This document shows positions 1-8,101 of a stretch of 49,784 bases of DNA, piece after piece (positions within the stretch are counted from its first letter, which is position 1; the number at the start of each line of letters is the position of its first letter). The notes below the pieces were generated by a model. It was not told where the DNA came from. It ran no database searches and saw nothing but the letters and a program-made list of their open reading frames with translations. The stretch comes from RUG572 sp051884915 (GTDB lineage Bacteria > Verrucomicrobiota > Kiritimatiellia > RFP12 > UBA1067), in contig JBJEWF010000076.1 in the NCBI GenBank assembly GCA_051884915.1, forward strand, positions 1 to 49,784, read 5' to 3'. The translations under genes and the position numbers were made by a program.

Positions 1-2368
1 CATTCGTCACGCGCTCCGAATTCGGGAACGCAAAGGGAATCACCTGCTCCACACCATTCAAAGTCAAATGCAAATCGGCCGAAACATCCGCCACTTTATC
101 TGCGGTTTGCGGCAGAACATCCAACTCGAATCCCGTGATTCCTCCATGCTTCAACTCGTCTGCCGTCAACCTCAAATCGGTCGGCATCGCCACATCCTGA
201 AACGCTATTTTCAAATCGTCAACATCCAAATACGCTGAACTCCAGCCTCCAGCCTCACCCCTTATTCTCACATATAGAGGTATCGATTCATCGATTTCTC
301 CGGGAAGTTTTACAACTGTTTTTCCTTTATTCCAAACACCCGTTGCAACCCCCGTTATTTTATTCGAGACCGATGCCGATTGTACAATTATCGATTCAGT
401 GGAAAAATCTATATTGGTGGCTATCTGCACATAAGCATAATCGACAACATTCATGTCACCGTAGACATAATTCATCACCGAAAATGACACAGATACATTT
501 GACTTCCCTCTCGTCATTACGGGGTTGCTGCAACGAATCACGGCGTAATGGCTGCCATTGTTGGCAGTTCTTGAATCGAATCTTGCGAACCCATTGTCGT
601 CGGCACTACCATATTTGAACGTTCTGGTTCCTGTATTTTCCCAATACACCCCCAGTTTTCCATCCGAAAAATCATCCTTTGCAATTGTCGGACTCAAAAC
701 CACATTATTGCTGTCGTTTGTCATTCCGAAGTTCAAATTATATGTAACAGGATCCGACAACCAACCAAATGCCGAAACTGCAAACTCCGCAGCTACCGAT
801 TCCAAATTTGTATGCGTTCCGGTAAATTCGATAATTGGCGTAGAACCATTCTCTCCGGTCTGCAACGCACCATTTATCGCTCCACCCGAGAAATCCAAGG
901 CATAATCCACATTGGCATATTGAAAGCCCGGCGTCACTCCGTCTTTCATCGATACGTATGTATTGACGCTGAACCAACCGGTATTTTCTATCTCGAAATA
1001 TTGGCCGTCATTCAATTTCCCGAACGTCTCATTTCCAATGACCGCAAATCTGAATGTACCATTGGTGGCGGTGCCGCTCCAATCATAAGCCTCGCCTTCT
1101 TCCGGCCAATCCGCAATGCCGGTCATGCCGAAAATACTGTCACCGCCGGACAATATCAGATTATCACACCGATGTTCCACTATCCCCGCCGAATTGACCA
1201 ACTGGAGGGAGTATGGATTATTCAAGGTTCCCATTTTCCAAGCAAGATCATACACCAAGAGACCAACCATTTTATTCGGCATGTTTGCCGAGAAATCAAA
1301 CGCCTCTTCAAAGACTTTTTCAGCTGCGATTGCAGAAGAACCGTCCAACAACACCAGTTTCCACCCCGGCATATAATAACGATTCGTGGTTCCGCACAGC
1401 TCTACCTTGGACAACGTAAACTCATTGATCCAGACGCTTCCTTGCTGTGCGACTTGATAATCAATCGCATTTACCGATGTTTCGATATATGCGCCGGGAT
1501 TTATTTCATCAGGAGTGCCGATAGCCCCCATTGAAGAAACATATCGGGTAAGCACCTCGACTCTCACCCAATCGCCCGCGTCCAATGCAGGCATTGCTTG
1601 ACTGCCGCTGTTCGTCGCATCAACGCCGATAATGTCGTTGGTATAGACGTTTGCCCCCGCCTCGAACATTTGGTTGGTATAGATAAAACCATTCCTGTCG
1701 ACAACCGCCCAAACCGATAATTCGGAAATGGCCTCTTCAGGCTCTTTATTGACAGTTGCTTGGACCATTACAGACCGATCCCCGATCTTCGGCTCTATTC
1801 CATTTGCAAACCCGATATCACTGCAAGTAGCACCCGACAGGAAATCAAAAGAGATTGATTTTACATAAATATGGTTTGAACTCCAGCCTGCCGCTATGAC
1901 CCGCAAGCCGACATAAAGCTGGCTGCAATCGCTCAGACCGTCTATTGGCGCGACAACCCTATGAACCGCCCATGTGTCGCTTGAACTCGCATCATAATAT
2001 TCAAAAGGTTCTCCGACGGGAATTTCCGTCTGCCAGTTGTCGGTTGAAATGACAACCTGAAAACTATCAATCAATCCGGAGGTCACTGGCTTGGTATTTG
2101 ACAGCACAACTTCCGCAACAACATTATTGCATGTCGGCAGAAGTTCCTCTTCAACTGATACATTCGATTTTACGAGACCCGTCGTTCCGGCGTTCGACGA
2201 AGCAATATTGGTGCGAAGATATGTAGAACCGTCAAAAGCATACGCTCGCCATTGTGACGTCGCTCCCCAATCGGCTGGAACTCCGCCTTCAAACGAGAAA
2301 GTGATAGCACCAAAACTAATTTCAACCAAACACCCAACCAACAAAGCGAATAAAGCTTTGGCGCCCAT
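1..2368 (-). CDS. Large secreted protein, C-terminal part beyond the window
   Basis: The minus-strand frame from ATG at 2368 stays open for 789 codons to base 2 and runs off the window edge, so the C-terminus is missing. The start has a GAGGAG ribosome site 7-8 bases upstream. The N-terminus (MGAKALFALLVGCLVEISFG) looks like a Sec signal peptide, so the product is probably exported. The rest is rich in Asn, Thr, Ser and Gly with beta-sandwich-like character. A stretch near residue 310 (VWINEFTLSKVEL, then GWKLVLLDG) resembles a lamin-tail domain, which is a weak match by eye. It lies just downstream of a type II pseudopilin, separated by a terminator-like hairpin, so surface display or secretion is plausible. 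Function unknown. Codon use is more AT-rich than the genes further right. Confidence 0.8.
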   Translation of the reverse strand, partial: MGAKALFALLVGCLVEISFGAITFSFEGGVPADWGATSQWRAYAFDGSTYLRTNIASSNAGTTGLVKSNVSVEEELLPTCNNVVAEVVLSNTKPVTSGLIDSFQVVISTDNWQTEIPVGEPFEYYDASSSDTWAVHRVVAPIDGLSDCSQLYVGLRVIAAGWSSNHIYVKSISFDFLSGATCSDIGFANGIEPKIGDRSVMVQATVNKEPEEAISELSVWAVVDRNGFIYTNQMFEAGANVYTNDIIGVDATNSGSQAMPALDAGDWVRVEVLTRYVSSMGAIGTPDEINPGAYIETSVNAIDYQVAQQGSVWINEFTLSKVELCGTTNRYYMPGWKLVLLDGSSAIAAEKVFEEAFDFSANMPNKMVGLLVYDLAWKMGTLNNPYSLQLVNSAGIVEHRCDNLILSGGDSIFGMTGIADWPEEGEAYDWSGTATNGTFRFAVIGNETFGKLNDGQYFEIENTGWFSVNTYVSMKDGVTPGFQYANVDYALDFSGGAINGALQTGENGSTPIIEFTGTHTNLESVAAEFAVSAFGWLSDPVTYNLNFGMTNDSNNVVLSPTIAKDDFSDGKLGVYWENTGTRTFKYGSADDNGFARFDSRTANNGSHYAVIRCSNPVMTRGKSNVSVSFSVMNYVYGDMNVVDYAYVQIATNIDFSTESIIVQSASVSNKITGVATGVWNKGKTVVKLPGEIDESIPLYVRIRGEAGGWSSAYLDVDDLKIAFQDVAMPTDLRLTADELKHGGITGFELDVLPQTADKVADVSADLHLTLNGVEQVIPFAFPNSERVTN

Positions 2369-2408
2369 TCTAAATCTCCTCTTCCAAGATAACTTGAGAA
2401 TAAATCAC

Positions 2409-2437
2409 GCCCATTCCGCACCTTAGTCGGAATGGGC
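2409..2437 (-). terminator. Terminator-like hairpin after the pseudopilin gene
   Basis: A perfect 10-bp inverted repeat (GCCCATTCCG / CGGAATGGGC) with a 9-base loop lies 20 bases past the pseudopilin stop codon. On the minus strand it is followed by a T-rich but not pure-T stretch. It would end or attenuate transcription before the secreted protein gene. Confidence 0.55.
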
Positions 2438-2457
2438 ATGAATTTATCCCATATAGA

Positions 2458-3282
2458 TTATTGCGTAACCGTCGTAATATCATCAAAATTGAATGACCAT
2501 CCTTCTGACTTCAGCCAGTCAAGAATCGGGCTCCAGGACGAAGCATCTGTTGCGCCGGTAAACAGCGCCAGGTCAGGAATCCTGCAATAATTATCGTTCC
2601 CATTGCCCTTGTCAGAAATAGCAGAACTTGCTTTAAACTGGATAGTCTCATCAGTGGCGGGCTTATAGCGCTCCCATGTGGCAATAACTTTTATCTGAGA
2701 CTGCGTATCGACAAGAACAAGGATTGCATAGCCCGTACCCTTGGCAATACCATCGCCATCGCCAAAAATACCAATCGCATAACCATATTTAGCGGCACCG
2801 CTTCCTTTTATGACATGATAACTGAATTGAGAAGGATTAATGCGCTTACCCAACAAATCCTGCCAATCGACATCAACAAAATGTTTTAAGTGTGCACTTT
2901 CAGTATATTCTGTCACAGTTTTAGTCCCTGACACTATGCCAGAATCCTTTGCTAATTTATAAATACGTGCTTTCCCCTCTGATTTGCTTGTATCCAACAT
3001 CCATGTATAGGCGTCACTATCTTGCGCAGTCTCCGTTTTAACTCCATTGTTATCTGTCGTTTCTATCGTGCACGGAAGTTTATCTTTCTCATACTGGTAA
3101 AGATTAATCTTCGTCTGAATATTACCGAGAGTTGGAAGTGCTTCGGCAGCATATTTAGACTGCTCGATATAAGGCTTCAACAGCGGAAGAAGACCTACCG
3201 CAAGAATGGTCACGATTAGGATGACGACGAGCAATTCGACGAGCGTTACGCCCGCCTTTGCCTTCATCTTGAGATTTTTCAT
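2458..3282 (-). CDS. Type II secretion-type pseudopilin
   Basis: 274 residues. The N-terminus has a short basic leader followed by G-VTLVELLVVILIVTILAVG, the prepilin peptidase cleavage site (between G and V, Glu at +5) and the hydrophobic helix of class III signal sequences. The remaining ~240 residues are a globular pilin-like domain. Such proteins are cleaved and methylated by a prepilin peptidase and build a type II pseudopilus or type IV pilus in the periplasm. The family is very abundant in Lentisphaerae, Kiritimatiellota and Planctomycetes, often as lone genes next to large secreted proteins, as here. The start is supported by AAGGA nine bases upstream. No secretion ATPase or secretin is in the window. 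Confidence 0.9.
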   Translation of the reverse strand: MKNLKMKAKAGVTLVELLVVILIVTILAVGLLPLLKPYIEQSKYAAEALPTLGNIQTKINLYQYEKDKLPCTIETTDNNGVKTETAQDSDAYTWMLDTSKSEGKARIYKLAKDSGIVSGTKTVTEYTESAHLKHFVDVDWQDLLGKRINPSQFSYHVIKGSGAAKYGYAIGIFGDGDGIAKGTGYAILVLVDTQSQIKVIATWERYKPATDETIQFKASSAISDKGNGNDNYCRIPDLALFTGATDASSWSPILDWLKSEGWSFNFDDITTVTQ

Positions 3283-3350
3283 TACTTAATTCCTTATGCT
3301 TTGCGTTGACTTAACGTTCTAGCCTCCACTGATGAGTGGCAGCGGCGCGC

Positions 3351-3380
3351 ATTGTATATCATTGTTATACAATGTGTCAA
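3351..3380 (-). promoter_or_regulatory. Pseudopilin promoter with palindromic operator
   Basis: On the minus strand a perfect TTGACA minus-35 box lies at 3380-3375, followed 16 bp on by TATACA, or 18 bp on by TACAAT. An 8-bp inverted repeat, ATTGTATA / TATACAAT with a 7-base spacer (3351-3373), covers the spacer and minus-10 box. The divergent ribbon-helix-helix gene starts at 3417, so the repeat is a natural operator candidate for it. Confidence 0.6.
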
Positions 3381-3409
3381 GTGAAAACCCGCTCACAATG
3401 GTATATAAT
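3381..3409 (+). promoter_or_regulatory. Promoter of the ribbon-helix-helix gene
   Basis: A perfect TATAAT (3404-3409) is preceded at 17 bp by GTGAAA (3381-3386), 4 of 6 matches to a minus-35 box. Only seven bases separate the minus-10 box from the ATG at 3417, so the message would be leaderless or nearly so. Confidence 0.5.
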
Positions 3410-3416
3410 TTCACGG

Positions 3417-3719
3417 ATGTTGCAAAAGAAAGTCTCTGCGTTGCCGGTTCGGCTCACGGAGGAGGAAAAGGTCCAGATGGCAAGGATTGCCGAAGAAACC
3501 GGGCTGACAGTTTCCACCCTCGTTCGACTGCTGATTAGCTCTCTCGTGTCCTATTACAGGGAGAACGACAACCGCCTCACGCTCCCGTTGCGGTGGAAAG
3601 AGCTGACGGCCGCGATTCCCGCAGAGAAAGGCAAGAAGCAGGCTGCACCGAAATCCGGCACGTCAAGGCGGAAGGCGAATCCCGTCGGCGAATTGCAGGT
3701 ACATGAGCCACTCCGCTGA
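3417..3719 (+). CDS. Small ribbon-helix-helix-like DNA-binding protein
   Basis: 100 residues from ATG 3417. Longer in-frame starts at 3336 and 3372 exist, but they would put the promoter inside the gene. The N-terminal half reads as a beta strand (SALPVRLTEEEK) followed by two helices (VQMARIAEETGLTVSTLVRLL), the pattern of Arc/MetJ-type or CopG-like repressors, which dimerise and insert the strand into the major groove. The C-terminal 40 residues are basic and low-complexity (KGKKQAAPKSGTSRRK). It is divergent from the pseudopilin and flanks the palindrome at 3351-3373, so autoregulation and pseudopilin control are plausible. No toxin partner is visible, so an antitoxin role is unsupported. 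Confidence 0.65.
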   Translation: MLQKKVSALPVRLTEEEKVQMARIAEETGLTVSTLVRLLISSLVSYYRENDNRLTLPLRWKELTAAIPAEKGKKQAAPKSGTSRRKANPVGELQVHEPLR

Positions 3720-3759
3720 TGTTTTGAGTGATTTCGGCGGCAATCCAAACATTCCCGTT

Positions 3760-4255
3760 GCCGTTCCTCCGGATTCGCGACGATGACAATGGACGCGACT
3801 TCAATCGCGCGGATGTCCCGCCGCGCGAGTTGAAGCTCGGGTTCCGGTTCCAGTTCCCGTGTCGTCGTCTTTCACGCCGCCCCCTCCCTGAATTCCCTGT
3901 CGTACTGCTCGGCAGTTCTGCCTCCGGGCGACGCCCTGTGGATGCCGTTGACCGTCGTCTCGAACTTCCCGATGTCCGGTCGCGTGCGCATGTGCGGAAT
4001 CCGCTCCCCGGAATGCTCCTCCTTCTGGTGGCATGCGGCGTTTCATGGCGGGAGTTTCATCCCTTTGGCGTACTTTGCGGACCGCCCGGCGAGTTTGTCG
4101 GCGACGACCGTCTTCGCGCCCTCGTTCGCATCACGCCCTTCGTTGACGTTGCCCTGCGCCTTGTCCGCGCCGTATGTGGCGTAGAGCGGTTTGACGCCTT
4201 GATCATGCCGACAGTCCGGGCGCCTTTGCCGCCGCACGCATCGCCATAGGGGCAA
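3760..4255 (-). pseudogene. Possible decayed coding remnant with in-frame TGA codons
   Basis: The 700 bases between 3720 and 4420 hold no convincing intact gene. On the minus strand one frame looks protein-like over three successive segments, interrupted by TGA at 4043-4045 and 3872-3874. Segment one contains YATYGADKAQGNVNEGRD, segment two MRTRPDIGKFETTVNGIHR, segment three ELQLARRDIRAIEVASIVI. Third codon positions are GC-rich as in neighbouring genes. The N-terminus may lie in another frame (ATG at 4247 behind an AGGAGAAGGAAGG site). I read this as a broken gene or several very short ones. I do not recognise a family, and the GC-rich background makes the reading weak. Confidence 0.3.
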
Positions 4256-4408
4256 TCCTTCCTTCTCCTTTCCCTGCGCTTCCTCAATCGTTCATTCCCT
4301 TTCCCGACCCTCGTCCGCCACCCGGAAATCTGCCCCGTCCGGAGGGACTTGCGGCATACTCCACTTTTGGCAGCAAAATGGAATCCCGCCCGCAGGAAAG
4401 GGAAATGC

Positions 4409-4414
4409 TATAAT
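4409..4414 (+). promoter_or_regulatory. Minus-10 box of the SdpI-like gene
   Basis: A perfect TATAAT ends six bases before the ATG at 4421, so the predicted transcript starts at the start codon. No good minus-35 box is visible at 16-18 bp. Confidence 0.4.
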
Positions 4415-4420
4415 CTCCGC

Positions 4421-5200
4421 ATGAGACTGCCGAAACTTACGCTCGTCGCTTCCAATCTCCTGCTGTTGCTGCCGATTGTGGTGGGGGTGCTCTTCTGGGA
4501 TCAGATTCCCGAGCGGATTCCCGTTCATTTCAACCTGAACGGGGAGGCCGACGGATGGGGCGGAAAGTTCTTCGCCTTCGTCGGCGTTCCCCTGATGATT
4601 CTGCCTTTCCAGTTGCTGATCCAGGGCGTCATTCTATTCTCGTTCTCGTTGCAGCGCAAGGCCGACCCGCAAACTAAGAAGTTGAATCCTGCAATTATTG
4701 CGTTTATATTGTGGGCAATCCCGACATCCTTCCTGATCGGCATGACGCCGCTCTACTGTTCGGCATTGGGCACGTGCGTGAACACGGGCCGACTCATCCC
4801 GCCGATGCTCGTAGGGGCGACCTTCATGATTGGCGGCATCTGTCTGCCCCATTGCCGTCCGAATCACGTCATCGGCATCCGCCTCCCGTGGACGCTCGCC
4901 GACGAGGACAACTGGAACTATACCCACCGTCTGGGCGGATGGTCGTGGACGGTCGGCGGATTCCTGCTTATGCTGTTCACGGCGAAAGGATGGCGCGCGG
5001 CGAGCATTCCGGTCGGCGTTGTCACGCTGTTCCTCATCCCCGTTGTCGCTTCATATCGGCATTCGCGGCGCGCGAAACCGATGACCGACACCCCACGCGA
5101 GAACGCGGGCGAGGGGAAGGAACCGGCGGCGGGCGCCGGGAAATTGCGGCACCGCCCGCGTGGCGTCCCGCGAAGCCAAACCGACGACGGGCGGCCGTGA
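4421..5200 (+). CDS. DUF1648/SdpI-like integral membrane protein
   Basis: 259 residues. The N-terminal DUF1648 region contains the family motif IPVHFNLNGEADGWGGK between membrane segments 1 and 2. The later segment GIRLPWTLADEDNWNYTHRL is close to the SdpI-family signature. About six membrane helices are visible, then a charged, low-complexity C-terminal tail of some 45 residues. In Bacillus, SdpI is an immunity and signalling protein against the SdpC toxin, but most family members have no known role and no sdp genes are present here. Start chosen at ATG 4421 because a TATAAT lies immediately before it. An in-frame ATG at 4349 would include the promoter. Confidence 0.8.
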   Translation: MRLPKLTLVASNLLLLLPIVVGVLFWDQIPERIPVHFNLNGEADGWGGKFFAFVGVPLMILPFQLLIQGVILFSFSLQRKADPQTKKLNPAIIAFILWAIPTSFLIGMTPLYCSALGTCVNTGRLIPPMLVGATFMIGGICLPHCRPNHVIGIRLPWTLADEDNWNYTHRLGGWSWTVGGFLLMLFTAKGWRAASIPVGVVTLFLIPVVASYRHSRRAKPMTDTPRENAGEGKEPAAGAGKLRHRPRGVPRSQTDDGRP

Positions 5201-5216
5201 GACCGCCCGTCGTCGG
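5181..5216. terminator. Long hairpin over the SdpI-like stop codon
   Basis: A perfect 14-bp inverted repeat (CCGACGACGGGCGG and its complement) has an 8-base loop that contains the stop codon TGA at 5198-5200. It sits between two convergent genes and could end transcription from either side, although neither side has a clear U-tract. Confidence 0.45.
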
Positions 5217-5260
5217 GACATGGCGCATTCATCGCGTGCGCGACGATGTCAAACCATCTT

Positions 5261-6295
5261 TCAGAGGCACGAAGCCGCCAGTTCGTCCATCGTCACGACA
5301 TTGAGTTTGCCGTACTTGACGAGCTGTTTCTTCGTATAGGCCGAGAGCACGACGATCCGGTCCTTCTTCGGATCGTCGGCGCGCGCCGCGACATACTCCG
5401 CAAGGTCCTTGACGAGTTCCGGATGAAGCCTGTCCAGCACCACGGCGCCTTCGCCGCAGCAGTAGGACTCCTCGTCGTTCGTGCCGAACGGCCTGTTCTT
5501 GGCTTTGAGCGTCTTGAGCAACTTCTCGGGGCAGTCGCAATTGTCGTAGTTGCGCATGAAGTCGTCCGCCAGATAGTAGACCTCGCCGGCGGGCTTCTTG
5601 AACGCCACCTTCTTCGCGACGAGGAAGCCGCTCATGCAGTAGACTTTGCACGCGAGCCTGATCCCCATTGCCGGCACGTCCTTCGTGAGGAAGTCGAACG
5701 CCGCCGGATTGGATACGACGAGCGTCTTCACGCCCTCGTCCTTCAGATACGCCGCAAACGCCTCGGCGGACGTCTTCGCCTCGTTCAGGTAGCCCAGCAC
5801 CTTGAGCGCCTTGCCGATGCAGCCGCCCGTAATGACCTTCGGTTCGACTCTCGCCGCGGCGAAGAGTTTCTTCGCGGCCGCGACCACGGCCTTGTCCGCC
5901 GCCGTCGTCGCGTCGAGAAAGTAGGCGGTCTCGCCTTCGCCCGTCGCCTTCCAGGCGCCCTGCTTCATCAGTTCGGCCGCGAGCCGCTTGACGGCCTCCG
6001 GCGCCTTGCCGGCCTCCACGACGTCCGCGCGCGCCGCGAGGGCCAGGCCGTTCTCGTCGTAGTGGTTCACGCAATGGTGGACGCAGCAGGCGGAAAGGTC
6101 CTGGCGGTAGAGCGCGTCGACGAAATCGGTGTCGTCGAACGAGTTCGTGCCCGTGCGCAGCCCGTAGAGCATCGCCGCGCGAACGCGGGGCGTATCCACT
6201 TCCGTGCAACGGACCTGGCCAATCGTGGAGAGATGCCGGCACATGAAGCAGAACCGGCAGTTCATGATGGCTTCTTCGTAAGAATCGATATGCAT
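5261..6295 (-). CDS. Fe-S/cysteine-rich partner of the FAD oxidase
   Basis: 344 residues. Close to the N-terminus is NCRFCFMCRH with a further Cys ten residues on, suggesting a [4Fe-4S] site. Further Cys positions follow: ACCVHHC, GGCIGK, and YCCGEGA near residue 295, similar to the CCG-domain motif of GlpC/LutA/heterodisulfide reductase-type proteins. Such proteins take electrons from a flavin dehydrogenase. It lies 81 bases downstream of the GlcD-like FAD gene on the same strand, as in glycolate or lactate dehydrogenase operons. The start at 6295 has AGGA about ten bases upstream. The exact electron acceptor is unknown. Confidence 0.75.
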   Translation of the reverse strand: MHIDSYEEAIMNCRFCFMCRHLSTIGQVRCTEVDTPRVRAAMLYGLRTGTNSFDDTDFVDALYRQDLSACCVHHCVNHYDENGLALAARADVVEAGKAPEAVKRLAAELMKQGAWKATGEGETAYFLDATTAADKAVVAAAKKLFAAARVEPKVITGGCIGKALKVLGYLNEAKTSAEAFAAYLKDEGVKTLVVSNPAAFDFLTKDVPAMGIRLACKVYCMSGFLVAKKVAFKKPAGEVYYLADDFMRNYDNCDCPEKLLKTLKAKNRPFGTNDEESYCCGEGAVVLDRLHPELVKDLAEYVAARADDPKKDRIVVLSAYTKKQLVKYGKLNVVTMDELAASCL

Positions 6296-6376
6296 GAGAT
6301 CTATCCTTTTTAATCGCTTCGCTTTGAATTGTCAAATGGCCGAATCGTCATCGCGACAGCCCGGCCATCCGCTCCG

Positions 6377-7831
6377 TCAGCATCCGGCGAAGCCCATCTT
6401 GCCGGGGTTCATGATGCCGTTCGGGTCGAGTTTCCGCTTGATACCCTCAAGAACCGGCATCGCCGTGCCGTAGAGGTCCTTCACGTAGCGGCCGAGCTTG
6501 AGGCCGACGCCATGGTGTTCGTTGATCACGCCGCCGTTGGCGATGGCGGCACGGATGGCCTTGTCCCACACGGCGTTGTACAGCGCCGCAGCCTCGCGCT
6601 CGTTCGGCGGAACCTTGTCGCCCGGGAAGATGAAGCGCGCGTAGAGCATGCAGCCCCAGTCGTACCAGTGCGAGAAGTGGCCGATGAAGCGGGCGTCCGG
6701 GAACTCCGTGTTGACGACCTTCTTCATGGCCCAGTAGACGTCCTCGATGTGCGAGAAGTCGGCGACCGTGTCAAGCGTACCGAACGCCTGCGGCACGTGG
6801 AACATGTAGCCCGGATAGAAGAACTTGTACTTGTTCTCCCACCACCACTCGCCGCCCTTGGCGCCAAGGTCCTTGCCCTTGAACTCGCCTTCCATGATCT
6901 CGCGGGCGTGCTTCATCTGGAGGTCGACGATGTCCTTGCGGCCATCGAAGCCGAACACGAGGTAGGCACCCGCGTCGAGCTGCATGCCGAACACCTTCGA
7001 CACGTGCGTCTTCGTCTCGGTTTCGTCGTAGAGGCGCATCGCGCACGGTCCGAGGCGGCTGCGCATCAGGGACTGGCCGGCCTGCATGGCGGTGTGGAAG
7101 TCCTTGAAAATGTAGGCGCGGAACTGCCGGCTTTCCGGCTGCGGATGGATCTTGAGCGTCACTTCCGTGATCACGCCCAGCGTGCCTTCGCTGCCGAGGA
7201 ACATCATCGTGAGGTCCGGACCCGACGCGTGGCGGGGAACCGGCAGCGTGCGGATGATCTCGCCCGTGGGCGTGACCACCTCCAGGGACATCACCATGTC
7301 CTCGATCTTGCCGTATTTCGTGGAGAGCACGCCCGTGCCGCGGTGCGCGAGGAAGCCGCCGATCGTCGAGCAGGCGATCGAAGCCGGCAGATGCATCGTC
7401 GAGAGGCCCTCCTTGTTGCAGAACCACTCAAGATGCTTCGTGATGATGCCCGTCTGCGTTGTCACGGTGAGCGCCGTCTTGTCGATCCTGACGACCTTGT
7501 TCATGCGCTTCATGTCAAGCACGATGCCGTTGTAGACCGGCAGCGCGCCGCCCTGCGAACCCGAACCGCCGCCCCACGGGACCACGGGAATCTTGTACTG
7601 GTTGGCGATCTTCATGATCTTCGCCACTTCGGCCGTGGAGCCGGGGTGCACGACGAAATCAGGCTGCGGACACTTCTTGCCGCGATCATGCCACATTTCG
7701 GGAATCCAGTAGTAGTCGATCGAGTGGCCGAACTTGTCGGCGAACTGGACGTCGACGTTCGCCTCGCCCACGGCGTCCGTGAGTTCCGTGCGAATCATCT
7801 CGTACATATAGCTTTCGGGCTTGACTGTCAT
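6377..7831 (-). CDS. FAD-binding oxidase, GlcD/alkyl-DHAP-synthase-like
   Basis: 484 residues of the vanillyl-alcohol-oxidase (PCMH) fold. The FAD-binding part shows PWGGGSGSQGG (near residue 92) and FLGSEGTLGVITEVTLKIHP (near residue 220). The C-terminal catalytic domain has NEHHGVGLKLGRY near residue 445 and ends NPGKMGF, typical of GlcD/D-lactate dehydrogenase and alkyldihydroxyacetonephosphate synthase. The likely substrate is a 2-hydroxy acid, with electrons passed to the Fe-S protein encoded next. Start chosen at ATG 7831 because it has GGAAAG upstream. A longer start at 7894 would overlap the promoter. The exact substrate cannot be told from sequence alone. Confidence 0.85.
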   Translation of the reverse strand: MTVKPESYMYEMIRTELTDAVGEANVDVQFADKFGHSIDYYWIPEMWHDRGKKCPQPDFVVHPGSTAEVAKIMKIANQYKIPVVPWGGGSGSQGGALPVYNGIVLDMKRMNKVVRIDKTALTVTTQTGIITKHLEWFCNKEGLSTMHLPASIACSTIGGFLAHRGTGVLSTKYGKIEDMVMSLEVVTPTGEIIRTLPVPRHASGPDLTMMFLGSEGTLGVITEVTLKIHPQPESRQFRAYIFKDFHTAMQAGQSLMRSRLGPCAMRLYDETETKTHVSKVFGMQLDAGAYLVFGFDGRKDIVDLQMKHAREIMEGEFKGKDLGAKGGEWWWENKYKFFYPGYMFHVPQAFGTLDTVADFSHIEDVYWAMKKVVNTEFPDARFIGHFSHWYDWGCMLYARFIFPGDKVPPNEREAAALYNAVWDKAIRAAIANGGVINEHHGVGLKLGRYVKDLYGTAMPVLEGIKRKLDPNGIMNPGKMGFAGC

Positions 7832-7865
7832 GTGTCTTTCCTTTTTTGCAAGTGAAAACGATGGT

Positions 7866-7900
7866 ATTCTACCCCGAATCAAAAGGGAACGCAACCCTTT
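7866..7900 (-). promoter_or_regulatory. Promoter and operator of the FAD oxidase operon
   Basis: On the minus strand TTGCGT (7894-7889) and TAGAAT (7871-7866) are 17 bp apart. A perfect inverted repeat AAAGGG-N7-CCCTTT (7882-7900) is centred on the minus-35 box, in a position where a bound repressor would block polymerase. The leader to the ATG is about 30 bases. Confidence 0.55.
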
Positions 7901-7924
7901 GAAGCGAGAAAAGGTGATAAATTT

Positions 7925-8101
7925 ATGAAAGAATATGAGAAATTCTCATGGCGGCGCAACGCATCCGCCACGCGAAACAGACCCGCTCCGCCCCTCGCGC
8001 AATCGCCCGAGGGGTTTTCTGCGGCGTCTGCCCGAACGGTCGTCCCCGCGGAAACGGTCCGCGCTTCGTCCGTTAAAGCCGTCATTGCCGCCCGTCGCTA
8101 G
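7925..8101 (+). CDS. Possible small basic protein (58 aa)
   Basis: An open frame of 58 codons starts with ATG 7925, eight bases after AAGGTG, and ends with TAG overlapping the last codons of the superoxide reductase on the other strand. The product starts MKEYEKFSWRRN and is Ala/Arg/Ser-rich. I recognise no family, and the only support is the ribosome site. It may be chance in GC-rich DNA. Confidence 0.22.
   Translation: MKEYEKFSWRRNASATRNRPAPPLAQSPEGFSAASARTVVPAETVRASSVKAVIAARR
7991..8018 (+). terminator. Hairpin followed by TTTT
   Basis: CCCCTCG and CGAGGGG pair over a 10-base loop and are followed by TTTT on the plus strand. It lies about 80 bases past the stop of the minus-strand superoxide reductase, and the T-run points the wrong way for that gene. 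It would suit transcription of the small plus-strand frame around it. Role uncertain. Confidence 0.3.

Noticed and set aside
3417..3719. The ribbon-helix-helix gene as the antitoxin of a toxin-antitoxin pair.
   Set aside because: No toxin-sized gene adjoins it; the divergent neighbour is a pseudopilin.
4421..5200. SdpI-like protein as immunity for a nearby toxin.
   Set aside because: No SdpC-like precursor or SdpAB genes are present, and most family members occur without them.
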